DNA of 40,980 nucleotides from a virus: IMG/VR virus record IMGVR_UViG_3300048586_000924, positions 1-40,980 of that record. The stretch is one strand, 5' to 3'. Position numbers and translations under genes: made by a program. The first letter of the stretch is position 1; each line of letters opens with the position of its first letter. Below are positions 1 to 8,146 of the stretch, in pieces. The notes under the pieces are model-generated. The model made no database searches. It saw nothing but the letters and a program-made list of their open reading frames with translations, and had not been told where the DNA came from.

Positions 1-2523
1 TCACGCTGGAGCGCGCGGGACGATCGCGAGCCGCTGCCGGACCTGCTCATAAATTTGGATGGCTCCTGGCATTGCCAGGGTCACCGCAAAGCCGAAGGGG
101 ATGGCCTCGTCGATCGCCTCGCCCTGATCAGGATCACGTTGCACAGTCAACTTGATCGACATGCTCGGGCTAATCACGGCAGCGCTATCCCCAGTCCAGC
201 ACCTGTTGAAAAGGGTGCCACGATTTGTCTGGTTGCCGTCCGGCTGATTGGAATGCGCACTCACGCTCAAGTCGGCTAGGCCATCAGGCTCAAGAAGCTT
301 CAGACGGACGGCCCTGTAGCTCCTGCGGCCCGGTGAGATGGGAGTGAACCAGGCCAAAGTAGCTGAAAGCGAATGAGACGATGCCCTTCCCCCCATCGCT
401 ACCGGCAGCGGCACGTCGATATTGCAGACTTTGTTAGCTTCGAGCGTCCCTGTTGCCCAGAATGTTGCTCGATCGGCGGCGCAAGCCACCGCATCGTCAG
501 CATCGACGATGCCGAACCCGAGGAATCTCCGGATATTGTCCTTTTGTCGCGTGTGATACTTGCCTTCGGGCGGACCGATCGTTGTGCGAATGAGTGTGGC
601 GGCCTCGTCGGGCCAACTCGCCGGATGGGCGAGCAACGCCTTGATCAGGACCGCGCGCTGGACGTGGGGTAGGCGAACGAAGTCAGCGCCGTAGGCTGCC
701 TCAAGCGCATCATGAATGCGATGGCAGGTCCGCGATGCGAGTGCAGCTGCTCCACTCGTGCCGTTTGTGTAACTTTCGACGTTCTCGCGCCCTGCTTGCG
801 GTGGTCCGGCAACCTTCAGGCCGGCCGAACGGGCGGGGCCAGACGGCCTGACCTCTATATGCGGGTTGCTGCTGACCATTCGAAGATGTTCGCGCGCACC
901 GGGCATAAGGATGTCGGGCTTTACAGAACGCGCAAAGCCGGGTCCGAGTGCGCTCGACGGGTTGGCCATGCGCTGCTCTAAATACGGATTGACGATCGAT
1001 CTTGCTACTACGCGGTCGGCTACAGGAACCGCGTCGATATTGGCTGCGCCAACAGTAATACCGTTTACGGTCTCCGCTGGTGAAAATAGGCGCCGGTCCG
1101 CGACGAGCGCAGCAACTGCGCGCAGCGTTTCCGCAGACCGATGAGCAGATGGTGCGTCTTCAAACTGAATACTGTTTGCGTATGCGGTAATGGGAAACGG
1201 ATCTGTGCAATTTCCAGCGCTGACAATAAACAAAATTCCGTATTGATATGATAGACGATCTATCAATCTCGCCCATGCCGATATTTGCCCGTGAAACGGT
1301 CGGCGCGCATTTCCGAGCGACAAATTGACGATGAGGACATGCGGCGCTGTTGCATTGGCGCCCTCGCGCATTGCTACCACCGCGCGGAAAATGATGTCCA
1401 CAATAAGCCGGTCGTCCGGAAAGCAGTCCTGGGCGCCCATTACCGGCACTACATGCACCCGCCTCGGTAGTGGCGCCTCTGCCCGATTGCGATCTCCGTG
1501 TACGATCAGCGAAGCCATCGCGGTTCCATGGACACGGTTCGCAACAGGCGATTCGGGCTCCAACCCAAACTGATCATCAACCACCAGGTGCTCTGCAAGC
1601 AGTGGGTGGGCCGCGATCGGCACGCCGTCGAGAAGGGCCAGAATTGGCTCTGCAAGAGTTCGAGCACCTGGTGTGCTTCCCGCGTCATCGGCGTCTGCAA
1701 TATCAATGGAGCTCGCGATGCTTTGCGGTCGGATATGCATCACAGGATCCAATGACACAATGCTTGTGGGATTGCGGTCAATAATAGCACGCACAGCGTG
1801 GACTGGAAGTTCAGCCAGAATTGCGTGATAAGCGATAGAATCGATTCGGCATCTAGATATCAATCGTCCGCCCCAAGCCAGAACAGCAGTGAGAACTTCA
1901 TTTTCTCGGGCGATACCGACTTGATCGCCAGATCTGTAGACGAGCTCGATTTCAAGCTTCACGCGATCATCTTGGCTACGGCCGGCAATCTCTTCAGTCA
2001 AAATGTCTGACTCACGAGATTGAACCCGATCGGCTGCGCCCCACGGTCGCAGATCTCGCAGGAGCGAAAAAACATCTCTCCACGGGGTCTCCCCATGGCG
2101 AAGCTGATCAGCCGTCCACCGGCGCCATAAGGAAAGTAAGTCACCAAGCGCCCTGACATCGGGCACCATCAAGTACGCAACGGGAGCGTCGTCCTGACCG
2201 TCCCCTTCCAATTCCTCTTCGTCAACGAGTTCCAAGCCCGGCACGCGTCGCACTGCCGCGGCGAACTGCCCGACGCTGCCTCGCACCTCGAACACGAGCA
2301 GACGCTCGGGAGCCAGGGCCGTTGCGTCTGCCCTCAGTTCAAGGCCAGTGGAGTCGCGCTCTAGGACCTGCGCTAGGCGATCGAACTTCGGTGAAAAGGC
2401 AGCGGTCTGGCGCCCTTGTGGAAAGGCGTTAGGCTTCGGTACCGTCCTTTGCCTGCCTACGGGTCTGTCGCGAGCCGGCTGAGGCGCCAGTTTTAGAAGC
2501 GGCTTGGTCGGATCGCTCGCCAT
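1..2523 (-). CDS. ietS: Subtilisin-like serine protease, IetS-like toxin/defence partner
   Basis: An 840-aa S8-family peptidase. The catalytic triad is visible as Asp299 (LLDG), His332 (HGTAMAS) and Ser590 (GTSGAAALA), with the oxyanion Asn near 438 (VSAGN). About 290 N-terminal residues precede the catalytic domain and about 220 C-terminal residues follow; there is no signal peptide, so it should act in the cytoplasm. It overlaps the upstream AAA ATPase gene by 95 bp. Subtilase plus AAA-ATPase is the architecture of IetS/IetA of plasmid pTiC58, known as a plasmid stability and incompatibility toxin-antitoxin pair and later catalogued among phage-defence systems. The role here is inferred from that architecture. 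The next in-frame Met lies past residue 100, so this start is favoured. The gene has lower GC than the phage genes and ends exactly at base 1. Confidence 0.85.
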   Translation of the reverse strand: MASDPTKPLLKLAPQPARDRPVGRQRTVPKPNAFPQGRQTAAFSPKFDRLAQVLERDSTGLELRADATALAPERLLVFEVRGSVGQFAAAVRRVPGLELVDEEELEGDGQDDAPVAYLMVPDVRALGDLLSLWRRWTADQLRHGETPWRDVFSLLRDLRPWGAADRVQSRESDILTEEIAGRSQDDRVKLEIELVYRSGDQVGIARENEVLTAVLAWGGRLISRCRIDSIAYHAILAELPVHAVRAIIDRNPTSIVSLDPVMHIRPQSIASSIDIADADDAGSTPGARTLAEPILALLDGVPIAAHPLLAEHLVVDDQFGLEPESPVANRVHGTAMASLIVHGDRNRAEAPLPRRVHVVPVMGAQDCFPDDRLIVDIIFRAVVAMREGANATAPHVLIVNLSLGNARRPFHGQISAWARLIDRLSYQYGILFIVSAGNCTDPFPITAYANSIQFEDAPSAHRSAETLRAVAALVADRRLFSPAETVNGITVGAANIDAVPVADRVVARSIVNPYLEQRMANPSSALGPGFARSVKPDILMPGAREHLRMVSSNPHIEVRPSGPARSAGLKVAGPPQAGRENVESYTNGTSGAAALASRTCHRIHDALEAAYGADFVRLPHVQRAVLIKALLAHPASWPDEAATLIRTTIGPPEGKYHTRQKDNIRRFLGFGIVDADDAVACAADRATFWATGTLEANKVCNIDVPLPVAMGGRASSHSLSATLAWFTPISPGRRSYRAVRLKLLEPDGLADLSVSAHSNQPDGNQTNRGTLFNRCWTGDSAAVISPSMSIKLTVQRDPDQGEAIDEAIPFGFAVTLAMPGAIQIYEQVRQRLAIVPRAPA

Positions 2524-3505
2524 TCAGCGCCTCGGGTCGGACACGCGACGACCAAAGCCCCAGTTCAGTCTCGACCGCATCATCGATTTTCACTTCTCCA
2601 AGACCGAGTATTTGACGGCGCCGCACATTGTGACAGAAATCAAGCGCTTCGGCATAGCTCACGGGGCCAAGTCGGCTCGCCATTCTTTGAGCCGAGTGCC
2701 GCGGCGCAGATGGCCAGCCCGATACGATGCGTTCGAGGAACACCTCAACTTGCTTTCTATCCGGAGCAGGAAAGGACAACCTCATCTGGAATCGACGCCA
2801 AACAGCCCGATCAAGTAGTTCTGCATGATTGGTGGCGGCTATAACAATAACATAACTGGGAAGTTGATCTAGTTGCATCAAAAGAAACGAGACGACCCGC
2901 TTGATCTCGCCGGTTTCATGCGTGTCTCCCCGCTCTTTACCTATCGCATCGAACTCATCGAAGAATAAAATGCTGGGTTGTGTTCGAATGTAATCGAACA
3001 AATTCCGAAGTCGGACGTTTGTTTCTCCCAGATAGCTACCAATAAGGGAGTCGTATCGAACAACAAAAAAAGGAAGCGAAAGAGCTTCAGCAATAGCTTC
3101 GGCAAAAGACGTCTTCCCATTACCGGGCGGACCCGACAATAGTACGCGATGTCTGGGTTCGTAGCCGTGCGCCCTGAGCACGTCCGCCCTGGAATGCTCT
3201 TCTACAAGTTGGCGGCCAAGCTCACGGACCGGCAGCGGGAGAAGCAGGTCGTCGAGACGAGTCCTAGGCTGGACCTCTAAGATCGCTTCCCGTCCCGAAG
3301 TCGGTCCGCTGCTGCTCGACGTCGTCAGTGGGGGCGGCGTGACCGGCACAGCGGACAGCGCGCGCTGAAGCCTATCGGCCAAAATATGATGCTTCTTGGC
3401 TCGCTCATCGGCGGCCAGCGCCTCCGCGGCCGACTTCAGCGTCTGCCGATCGCCGGTAGCCGCTGCGCGAACAATTGAAACAAGGAGGTCGCTGCGAGCC
3501 ATCAC
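2429..3505 (-). CDS. ietA: AAA+ ATPase, IetA-like partner of the protease
   Basis: A 358-aa AAA ATPase of the FtsH/katanin-like type. Walker A is GPPGNGKT (about 125-132), Walker B FFDEFD (about 181-186), followed by a sensor-1 type AATN and an RR arginine-finger-like pair in AVWRRF. The N-terminal 110 residues are a likely partner- or substrate-binding region and the last 40 are basic and low-complexity. In the IetAS system the ATPase is the antitoxin or regulator of the subtilase; that role is transferred by analogy. The start is 12 bp after the stop of the integrase-associated HTH gene, so read-through from the leftward lysogeny operon is possible. A second Met follows immediately at 3502. 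AT-rich codons (for example around 3060-3075) contrast with flanking phage DNA, which suggests a separate origin. Confidence 0.85.
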   Translation of the reverse strand: MMARSDLLVSIVRAAATGDRQTLKSAAEALAADERAKKHHILADRLQRALSAVPVTPPPLTTSSSSGPTSGREAILEVQPRTRLDDLLLPLPVRELGRQLVEEHSRADVLRAHGYEPRHRVLLSGPPGNGKTSFAEAIAEALSLPFFVVRYDSLIGSYLGETNVRLRNLFDYIRTQPSILFFDEFDAIGKERGDTHETGEIKRVVSFLLMQLDQLPSYVIVIAATNHAELLDRAVWRRFQMRLSFPAPDRKQVEVFLERIVSGWPSAPRHSAQRMASRLGPVSYAEALDFCHNVRRRQILGLGEVKIDDAVETELGLWSSRVRPEALNGERSDQAASKTGASAGSRQTRRQAKDGTEA

Positions 3506-3517
3506 TTTCCATGCCCC

Positions 3518-4060
3518 CTACGGTTGTTCCAGCGGGGCGGAGCGAATCCTACCCGCCGTGCCGCGATTTGTCGCCCCGTTTTGCAGATTTCCTGGGGCTT
3601 TGAGCGACATCTCGGATGTTGGGACCAAGGCAGCTGAGCCGCCGTCTTCACAAACTGTGGCGTTCGCGCGCTTTCCTGGCGCACATGCCCTTCGCTGCAG
3701 GGTCCACTCTACCGGAAACGGCTCCATCAGCCCCGGCAGCGTGATACCCTCCGACTGCCGCCCGTTCAGGATTGCCTCGACGATGTCGGGCGCCAGCAGC
3801 GTGAGGCGGAGCAGCCGCGACACATAGGACGAGTTGATCTTCTCGGCGGCCGCCAGTTCGTCGATCGTGCCGTAGCGGCCCGTCTCCATCATCCGCCGCC
3901 AGCGGAACGCCCTGGCGAGCGCCTTGACCAACGTGGTGTCCGCAGCCGAGGGGCTCCGGTTCGTGGTGCCGCTCGGCGTGAGGATCAGCTTCCGCCCGCC
4001 CCGCGGCTTCCGGATCGCCAGCGGCACCCGGACGGTCAGCATCTGCGCGGCGCCGGTCAT
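3518..4060 (-). CDS. Small HTH protein that accompanies the serine recombinase
   Basis: A 180-aa basic protein. The N-terminus resembles the short proteins found directly downstream of alphaproteobacterial serine recombinases (VRVPLAIRKPRGGRKL), and the middle has a ParB/KorB-like helix-turn-helix (about 63-100, INSSYVSRLLRLTLLAPDIVEAIL). Its start overlaps the recombinase stop by 4 bp (ATGA), so translation is coupled. A role as recombination directionality or DNA-binding accessory factor is inferred from position only. Relatives that I recall usually end shortly after the MEPFPVEW motif. Here about 55 extra residues of low-complexity character follow, which may be sequence read past an old gene end or recombination junction. 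Confidence 0.75.
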   Translation of the reverse strand: MTGAAQMLTVRVPLAIRKPRGGRKLILTPSGTTNRSPSAADTTLVKALARAFRWRRMMETGRYGTIDELAAAEKINSSYVSRLLRLTLLAPDIVEAILNGRQSEGITLPGLMEPFPVEWTLQRRACAPGKRANATVCEDGGSAALVPTSEMSLKAPGNLQNGATNRGTAGRIRSAPLEQP

Positions 4061-5406
4061 GCCGCAGCCCTCGTAGGTTCAGCGGGCGTGGCCAGGTCCC
4101 GCGCAAGGCTGGCCAGCCCTTCGAGCTTGAGCCGCACGTCGGCGCCGCCGACGCCTATGTCCACCCGGTCGACCAGGAGGCGGATAATCCGCGCCTGCTC
4201 CGCGGGGAACAGCTCCTCCCACAGCGGGTCGAGGCGCTCCAGAGCAAGGCGCGCCTCGTCCTCCGTCATGTCGGGCGCAGAGGCACGTGCGGCGCGCCAG
4301 GCGCCCAGCACCACCTCCGGCTGGCGCAGCAGCCCGCGGACCTGCGCGATGACCGCGCCCTCAATCTCTGCCGCCGAAATGCGCGCAATGGCCGGCCCGT
4401 CCGCGGCGCTGCCCTTCAGCACCGACTGGCTGACATAGTAGCGGTACTGCTGGCCGCGGCGCCCCCGCGCGTGGGTCGGCGACATAGCGCGGCCATCCTC
4501 ACCAAAGATCAGCCCGCGCAGCAGCGAGGGCGTCTGGCAGCGCGTGCGATTCGCGCGGGTCCTCGGGCTGATCGTCAGCAGGGCGTGGGCCGCGTCCCAC
4601 ATCGCCTGCGGCACGATGGCGGCATGCTCGCCGGGATGCGACTTCCCTTTGTGCATCGCCTCGCCGAGATAGGTCCGGTTGCTCAGCACCCGATAGGTGT
4701 CGCTCTTCGTAAATGCGCGGCCCCGCTTCGTGGTGGCGCCCTCCGCCCGGAGCATGGTGACCAGCTTCGTGCCGGATTCCGTCTCGATGAAGCCTTCGAA
4801 GATCCGTCGCACCAGTGCCGCCTCGGCCTCATTCACCAGCAGCTTGCGATCGCGCGCGTCGTAGCCGAGCGGCACGAAGCCTCCCATCCAGATCCCGCGC
4901 GCACGCGACGCCGCGACCTTGTCGCGGATACGCTCACCAATTAATTCGCGCTCAAACTGTGCAAAGCTGAGCAGAATATTCAGCGTCAGCCGTCCCATGC
5001 TGGTGGTTGTATTAAAAGATTGAGTAATTGAAACGAAAGTTACATTATTCGCATCGAACACTTCAACCAGCTTGGCGAAATCCATCAGCGCGCGGGACAG
5101 CCTGTCCAGTTTATAGCAGACGATAACATCGAGGCGGCCGCGCTCGATATCCGCCAGCATGCGGCGCAATGCTGGCCGCTCCAGAGTGCCGCCAGATACG
5201 CCGCCATCATCATAGCGGTCCGGCACCAGCACCCAGCCCTCCGACCGCTGGCTGGTGATGTAGGCCTCGCAGGCCTCGCGCTGCGCATCGAGCGAGTTGA
5301 ACTCCATGTCGAGCCCTTCCTCGCTCGACTTGCGCGTGTACACGGCGGCTCGGATCTTCCGCACCGTGGCCGGCATCGCGGCTTCGGCGGTCGGCTTGCG
5401 CTTCAT
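4057..5406 (-). CDS. Large serine recombinase (phage integrase)
   Basis: A 449-aa site-specific recombinase. The N-terminal resolvase domain (about 18-165) has YTRKSS with catalytic Ser27 and the downstream YKLDRLSR and ERELIGERI motifs. The recombinase DNA-binding domain follows (about 180-300). The usual zinc-ribbon region is present in outline (about 305-340) but lacks the normal cysteine pairs. It would cut and rejoin attP/attB through a Ser-DNA intermediate to integrate the prophage. It is coupled by ATGA overlaps both to the DUF2924 gene before it and to the HTH gene after it. Integration of this phage therefore probably uses a serine and not a tyrosine integrase; no tyrosine recombinase is seen in the window. 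Confidence 0.95.
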   Translation of the reverse strand: MKRKPTAEAAMPATVRKIRAAVYTRKSSEEGLDMEFNSLDAQREACEAYITSQRSEGWVLVPDRYDDGGVSGGTLERPALRRMLADIERGRLDVIVCYKLDRLSRALMDFAKLVEVFDANNVTFVSITQSFNTTTSMGRLTLNILLSFAQFERELIGERIRDKVAASRARGIWMGGFVPLGYDARDRKLLVNEAEAALVRRIFEGFIETESGTKLVTMLRAEGATTKRGRAFTKSDTYRVLSNRTYLGEAMHKGKSHPGEHAAIVPQAMWDAAHALLTISPRTRANRTRCQTPSLLRGLIFGEDGRAMSPTHARGRRGQQYRYYVSQSVLKGSAADGPAIARISAAEIEGAVIAQVRGLLRQPEVVLGAWRAARASAPDMTEDEARLALERLDPLWEELFPAEQARIIRLLVDRVDIGVGGADVRLKLEGLASLARDLATPAEPTRAAA

Positions 5407-5909
5407 GCGGTGCCCCTCCGGTTCTTGAGGCCAAAGAACAGCCAGCCATTCCAGCGCGTGCCGGTGATGGCGCGGGCGATGGAGGAGAGCGACTGGTAGG
5501 GGCGGCCCTGATATTCGTACCCGTCGTGTAGCACCGTCACGCTGTGCTCGACGCCCTGGTACTCGCGGATGAGGCGCGTGCCGGTGATCGGCTTATCGTC
5601 GCCGCGGATGCGCCGCAGGACGGGATTGCCGCCGTCCAACTGCTCGCCCAGGGCCTCGAGGCGCTGGATGGTCTCCGGCTTCAAGCCGCCGTACGCGATT
5701 TCCTGCACGCGATAAGCCAGGCGGCTCTCCAGGAAGCGCCGGTTGTAGGGCGGCGGTTCGGCGGCGAAGAGTTCACGCCACTGCTGCTTCAGGTCGGATG
5801 TGGCGGCGGTCTTGAGGGCAGCCAGCCGGCCCAGCACGTCGGCCGGCGGAATGGCGGGGATGGTCGGCGCCGGCGGGGTGCCGGCTTTAGGTTTGGTGGC
5901 GCGTGTCAT
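5403..5909 (-). CDS. DUF2924 protein, recombinase-associated
   Basis: A 168-aa protein of the DUF2924 family. Typical features are the LAALKTA...LKQQWRELF start and the RRFLESRLAYRVQE motif, then a C-terminal portion with GTRLIREY, HSVTVLHDGYEYQG and the SLSSIARAITGTRWNGWLFFGL ending, which resembles small DNA-binding proteins made largely of beta-strands. The family is regularly encoded just upstream of serine recombinases in alphaproteobacteria. A supporting role in integration or excision is inferred; no biochemical function is known to me. The start ATG overlaps the stop of the preceding 68-aa gene, and its own stop overlaps the recombinase start. Confidence 0.85.
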   Translation of the reverse strand: MTRATKPKAGTPPAPTIPAIPPADVLGRLAALKTAATSDLKQQWRELFAAEPPPYNRRFLESRLAYRVQEIAYGGLKPETIQRLEALGEQLDGGNPVLRRIRGDDKPITGTRLIREYQGVEHSVTVLHDGYEYQGRPYQSLSSIARAITGTRWNGWLFFGLKNRRGTA

Positions 5910-6112
5910 GCGAGTCTCCGGTTGGTCCGGTTCGCATCCAGGCGCTGGGGGGCCGGGAAGTGTAGGCCACGCTCTCCACGGTCAGCAGCCTCGCGCGCAG
6001 CTTCCTCGGCGGCGCGGCTGCGCAGCCGCAGCAGCCCCGCGGCCAGGATGCTGCACACCTCTCGGAGGTGCGGCGGGAGGTGGGCGTTCAGTCCCACGGG
6101 TGATGGCTTCAT
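5906..6112 (-). CDS. Small 68-aa protein at the head of the integrase cassette
   Basis: A hypothetical protein with a Pro/His start (MKPSPVGLNAHLPPHLREV) and an Arg/Ala-rich helix in the second half. It overlaps the DUF2924 start by ATGA, which supports real translation. I do not recognise a family. The start codon is embedded in a 17-bp sequence that recurs, in the opposite orientation, at the start of the gene at 8756, so both may share a control signal. This is the first gene after a 37-bp gap in the leftward unit, making it a candidate internal transcription or translation start. Confidence 0.6.
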   Translation of the reverse strand: MKPSPVGLNAHLPPHLREVCSILAAGLLRLRSRAAEEAAREAADRGERGLHFPAPQRLDANRTNRRLA

Positions 6113-6126
6113 ACTTAGCCCTACCC
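6110..6126 (-). repeat. 17-bp start-codon-overlapping repeat, copy 1
   Basis: On the minus strand this is GGGTAGGGCTAAGTATG, ending in the ATG of the 68-aa gene. An identical 17-mer lies at 8742-8758 on the plus strand, also ending in a start ATG. The identity reaches through the start codon and stops there, so it looks like a shared control signal and not a gene duplication. The purine-rich GGGTAGGG is 7 bp before ATG and could also serve in ribosome binding. Confidence 0.7.
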
Positions 6127-6149
6127 GTCCCCGCCGCGATCCGTCCCAA

Positions 6150-6839
6150 TCAGGCAGGCATGCGCGCCAAGGCCTCGTGGTAGCGACGCCACAGCAGCGC
6201 GACCTTCTTCTTGACCGTGCTGGGGTCCGGATACTGATTGCGATCCGCGAACCATTCGATCATTCGCCGAATGATGGCGGCCTGGCTCTCCGGGAAGCCA
6301 TCAATCTGCATCGACACTGCCAGCTCGCAGTAAAACTCGTCCCAGTCATATTTCGGCGGCGCCCCGCGCTTGCCACCTCGGGCGACGACTGGCCCGGGTG
6401 CCGTAGACACTACGGCCGTGGCCTGCTCGGCCTCGAATCGCTCCCGCTCGGCATGCCGAACAACCAGCCGCTCCCGAGGGACATCGAATAGGTTCTCCCC
6501 GTCGGATGGTACCCAGAGGCAACGGTACGTGCCGGGCTCCGCGCGAAATGCGCTCACTCCGTGCGTCCCTGTCATCATCACGTGCCAGGCGTCGTGCGCC
6601 CAAAGGTCCAGCGTGCCGCTGAACCGGAAGCGGCGCTCAGGCATGTCGACGAAATGTCCGTCATCCACCTCCTCGACGCTGCCATCTTCCAGCGGCAGCT
6701 GCGCCACCACGATCGATAGCGTCAGTTCGCCAGCGATGGCGAAGTTGGCGATGTCGTTTTCGCTCACGCCCCAACGTTCACAGACCTCGGCCAGCCCGTA
6801 GCACGGCTTCCTCACAACTCGGCCGCCCACGACATTCAT
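6150..6839 (-). CDS. Unknown 229-aa protein with N-terminal HTH-like segment
   Basis: I do not recognise a named family. The N-terminal 40 residues (YGLAEVCERWGVSENDIANFA) look like a MerR/AlpA-type helix-turn-helix that reads a promoter or binds DNA. The middle is mixed alpha/beta, and the C-terminal 70 residues (PPKYDWDEFYCELAV, then helices ending KKKVALLWRRYHEAL) form a second helical domain common in alphaproteobacterial hypothetical proteins. The start was chosen at 6839 because it overlaps the stop of the XRE gene by ATGA; an upstream extension in this frame would run over the XRE gene. Cotranscription with the immunity genes suggests a regulatory role. Confidence 0.7.
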   Translation of the reverse strand: MNVVGGRVVRKPCYGLAEVCERWGVSENDIANFAIAGELTLSIVVAQLPLEDGSVEEVDDGHFVDMPERRFRFSGTLDLWAHDAWHVMMTGTHGVSAFRAEPGTYRCLWVPSDGENLFDVPRERLVVRHAERERFEAEQATAVVSTAPGPVVARGGKRGAPPKYDWDEFYCELAVSMQIDGFPESQAAIIRRMIEWFADRNQYPDPSTVKKKVALLWRRYHEALARMPA

Positions 6840-7117
6840 CCCTTCCCGACAAAGCGCAACCGCCGATACGCTTGCACAACCTTGGCCATATCCTTCCGCA
6901 TGTCGGGCGGCAGTCGCTGCGCCTCGACGAACAGATCGTCCATCCGCACGCCGAGAATGGCAGCAGCACGCTCGATCAGTTCGTCGCGGGGTGGATTCTC
7001 CTGGTCGCGCTCGATGCGCGACCAATAGGCCGCCGAGATTTCCAATCGCTCCGCGAAATCGTTCAACCCGATGCCGAGCGCAGTCCGTCGCTCGCGGATG
7101 ACCGATCCAAAGCTCAC
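6836..7117 (-). CDS. XRE-family HTH regulator (prophage repressor candidate)
   Basis: A 93-aa protein whose first 65 residues are a Cro/CI-type helix-turn-helix (GLNDFAERLEISAAYWSRIERDQENPP). No protease or oligomerisation domain follows, as in the short repressors that pair with ImmA-type metallopeptidases. It is encoded directly after the ImmA/IrrE-like gene, with ATGA overlaps on both sides. By analogy with ImmR/ImmA of ICEBs1, this protein would repress the lytic promoter between 7.85 and 8.15 kb and be inactivated by the neighbouring peptidase on induction. That mechanism is inferred. Confidence 0.85.
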   Translation of the reverse strand: MSFGSVIRERRTALGIGLNDFAERLEISAAYWSRIERDQENPPRDELIERAAAILGVRMDDLFVEAQRLPPDMRKDMAKVVQAYRRLRFVGKG

Positions 7118-7848
7118 CGTTGCTCTCCTTGCACCAGGCCGTAGCGGCTCAGCCGCACGGCGATAAAGCGCTCCGACACACCGAAATCGCCGGCCAGCGC
7201 GGCGACCACGCCCTCGATTACCTCGGGCGGGTTGTCGGATGCCAACACGCGGCAGCCCTGCCGACCCCGATGCGCAGCATGCACCGTGCGCAGCCGCTCC
7301 GATCGCGCGTGTACCAGCATGCGGAGGTGGAGCTGCACCGGGGGAGCGAGTAGCGCACCCATAAATTCATTCGCCCGACGCTCGGAGGCCGCTGTGGTCC
7401 GATCGAGCAGCGCGCTCGGGCCGGCCGTGACTGAGCGATAGCGCCGCGCCGGCGTGCCGAGTGCCACGGGCACGTCGAACACCACATGGCCCAGTTCATG
7501 CGCCGCGGTGCTCACCGCCAGGTCCGGCCGGCCGGCCACCATGCGCGCATTCACGGAGACCAGCGCCGTGCCGGGCATGTCGGGGTCCGTCTCGCAGACG
7601 CCGAGCACCGCCTCCCCGGAGCCATCGTGCACAGGGTGGTCAAGCTCCCAGGCGACCATGATGGGCCGGCCATTCGCCGACACCGTCCGCGTGGCGGCGA
7701 CCAGCGCGGCGAGCGGCAGTGCGAATCCACCAGGCTCGGTCATGGCCTGGCGGCGCACCTGCGCGGCGATCGCCCAGAGGGTCTGGGCCGACAACGGCCG
7801 AGGCGCGCCCGAGGCGGCGTGATGCGGGTACTCAACAATGATGGACAT
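7114..7848 (-). CDS. ImmA/IrrE-family metallopeptidase
   Basis: A 244-aa protein with the zinc-protease signature HELGH (His117, Glu118, His121) and the downstream SERRANEFMGALLAPP segment that supplies the third ligand in ImmA/IrrE (PF06114) proteins. Its probable substrate is the XRE repressor encoded next, which would make this the induction switch. I placed the start at the Met of MSIIVEYPHH. The longer in-frame reading upstream covers the control region and has no family similarity. Its gene order (peptidase before repressor) is the reverse of ICEBs1, where ImmR precedes ImmA, but coupling by ATGA is the same. Confidence 0.85.
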   Translation of the reverse strand: MSIIVEYPHHAASGAPRPLSAQTLWAIAAQVRRQAMTEPGGFALPLAALVAATRTVSANGRPIMVAWELDHPVHDGSGEAVLGVCETDPDMPGTALVSVNARMVAGRPDLAVSTAAHELGHVVFDVPVALGTPARRYRSVTAGPSALLDRTTAASERRANEFMGALLAPPVQLHLRMLVHARSERLRTVHAAHRGRQGCRVLASDNPPEVIEGVVAALAGDFGVSERFIAVRLSRYGLVQGEQR

Positions 7849-8146
7849 GCCAGGATCATGACGAACTGCTGTGCGTTCGGTCAACAGCAATGTTCCCTTC
7901 CTGTTCGCTTGTCCCCGATATCCACAGGCGACCGGCTGGGGGAGCAGTTCCCGCGTGGGTGGGGCGTAAATCGGCGCCTTATCCCCCTGATTTCGGCCCA
8001 GAGCTCGCATAAGCCATTGATCTAGCGATGGGGAATTAGTCCCAGGCTACCCCTTATTCCCCATTCCGCCCCATTCCGCCTCTCCGCCCCAGCCGGTCGT
8101 GTGGTTGCTTCTGGACGTCATAGCCGACCAGCAGGAGCCACGCCCG
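7849..8146. promoter_or_regulatory. Divergent lysogeny/lytic control region
   Basis: A non-coding stretch of about 300 bp separates the leftward immunity operon from the rightward early operon. It is richer in A/T than its surroundings around 7850-8060. It holds an inverted repeat (8028-8036 and 8056-8064) and a tandem ATTCCGCCCC repeat at 8063-8080. No convincing -35/-10 pair was identified by eye. Repressor binding here is inferred from the position. Confidence 0.65.
8028..8067. promoter_or_regulatory. Candidate operator: 9-bp inverted repeat with 19-bp spacer
   Basis: ATGGGGAAT at 8028-8036 is mirrored by ATTCCCCAT at 8056-8064; extending inward gives 11 of 12 matching positions. The centres are 28 bp apart. 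The right arm merges with the ATTCCGCCCC tandem repeats. It lies in the divergent control region, as expected for an XRE-type repressor operator, but no binding evidence exists. Confidence 0.5.
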
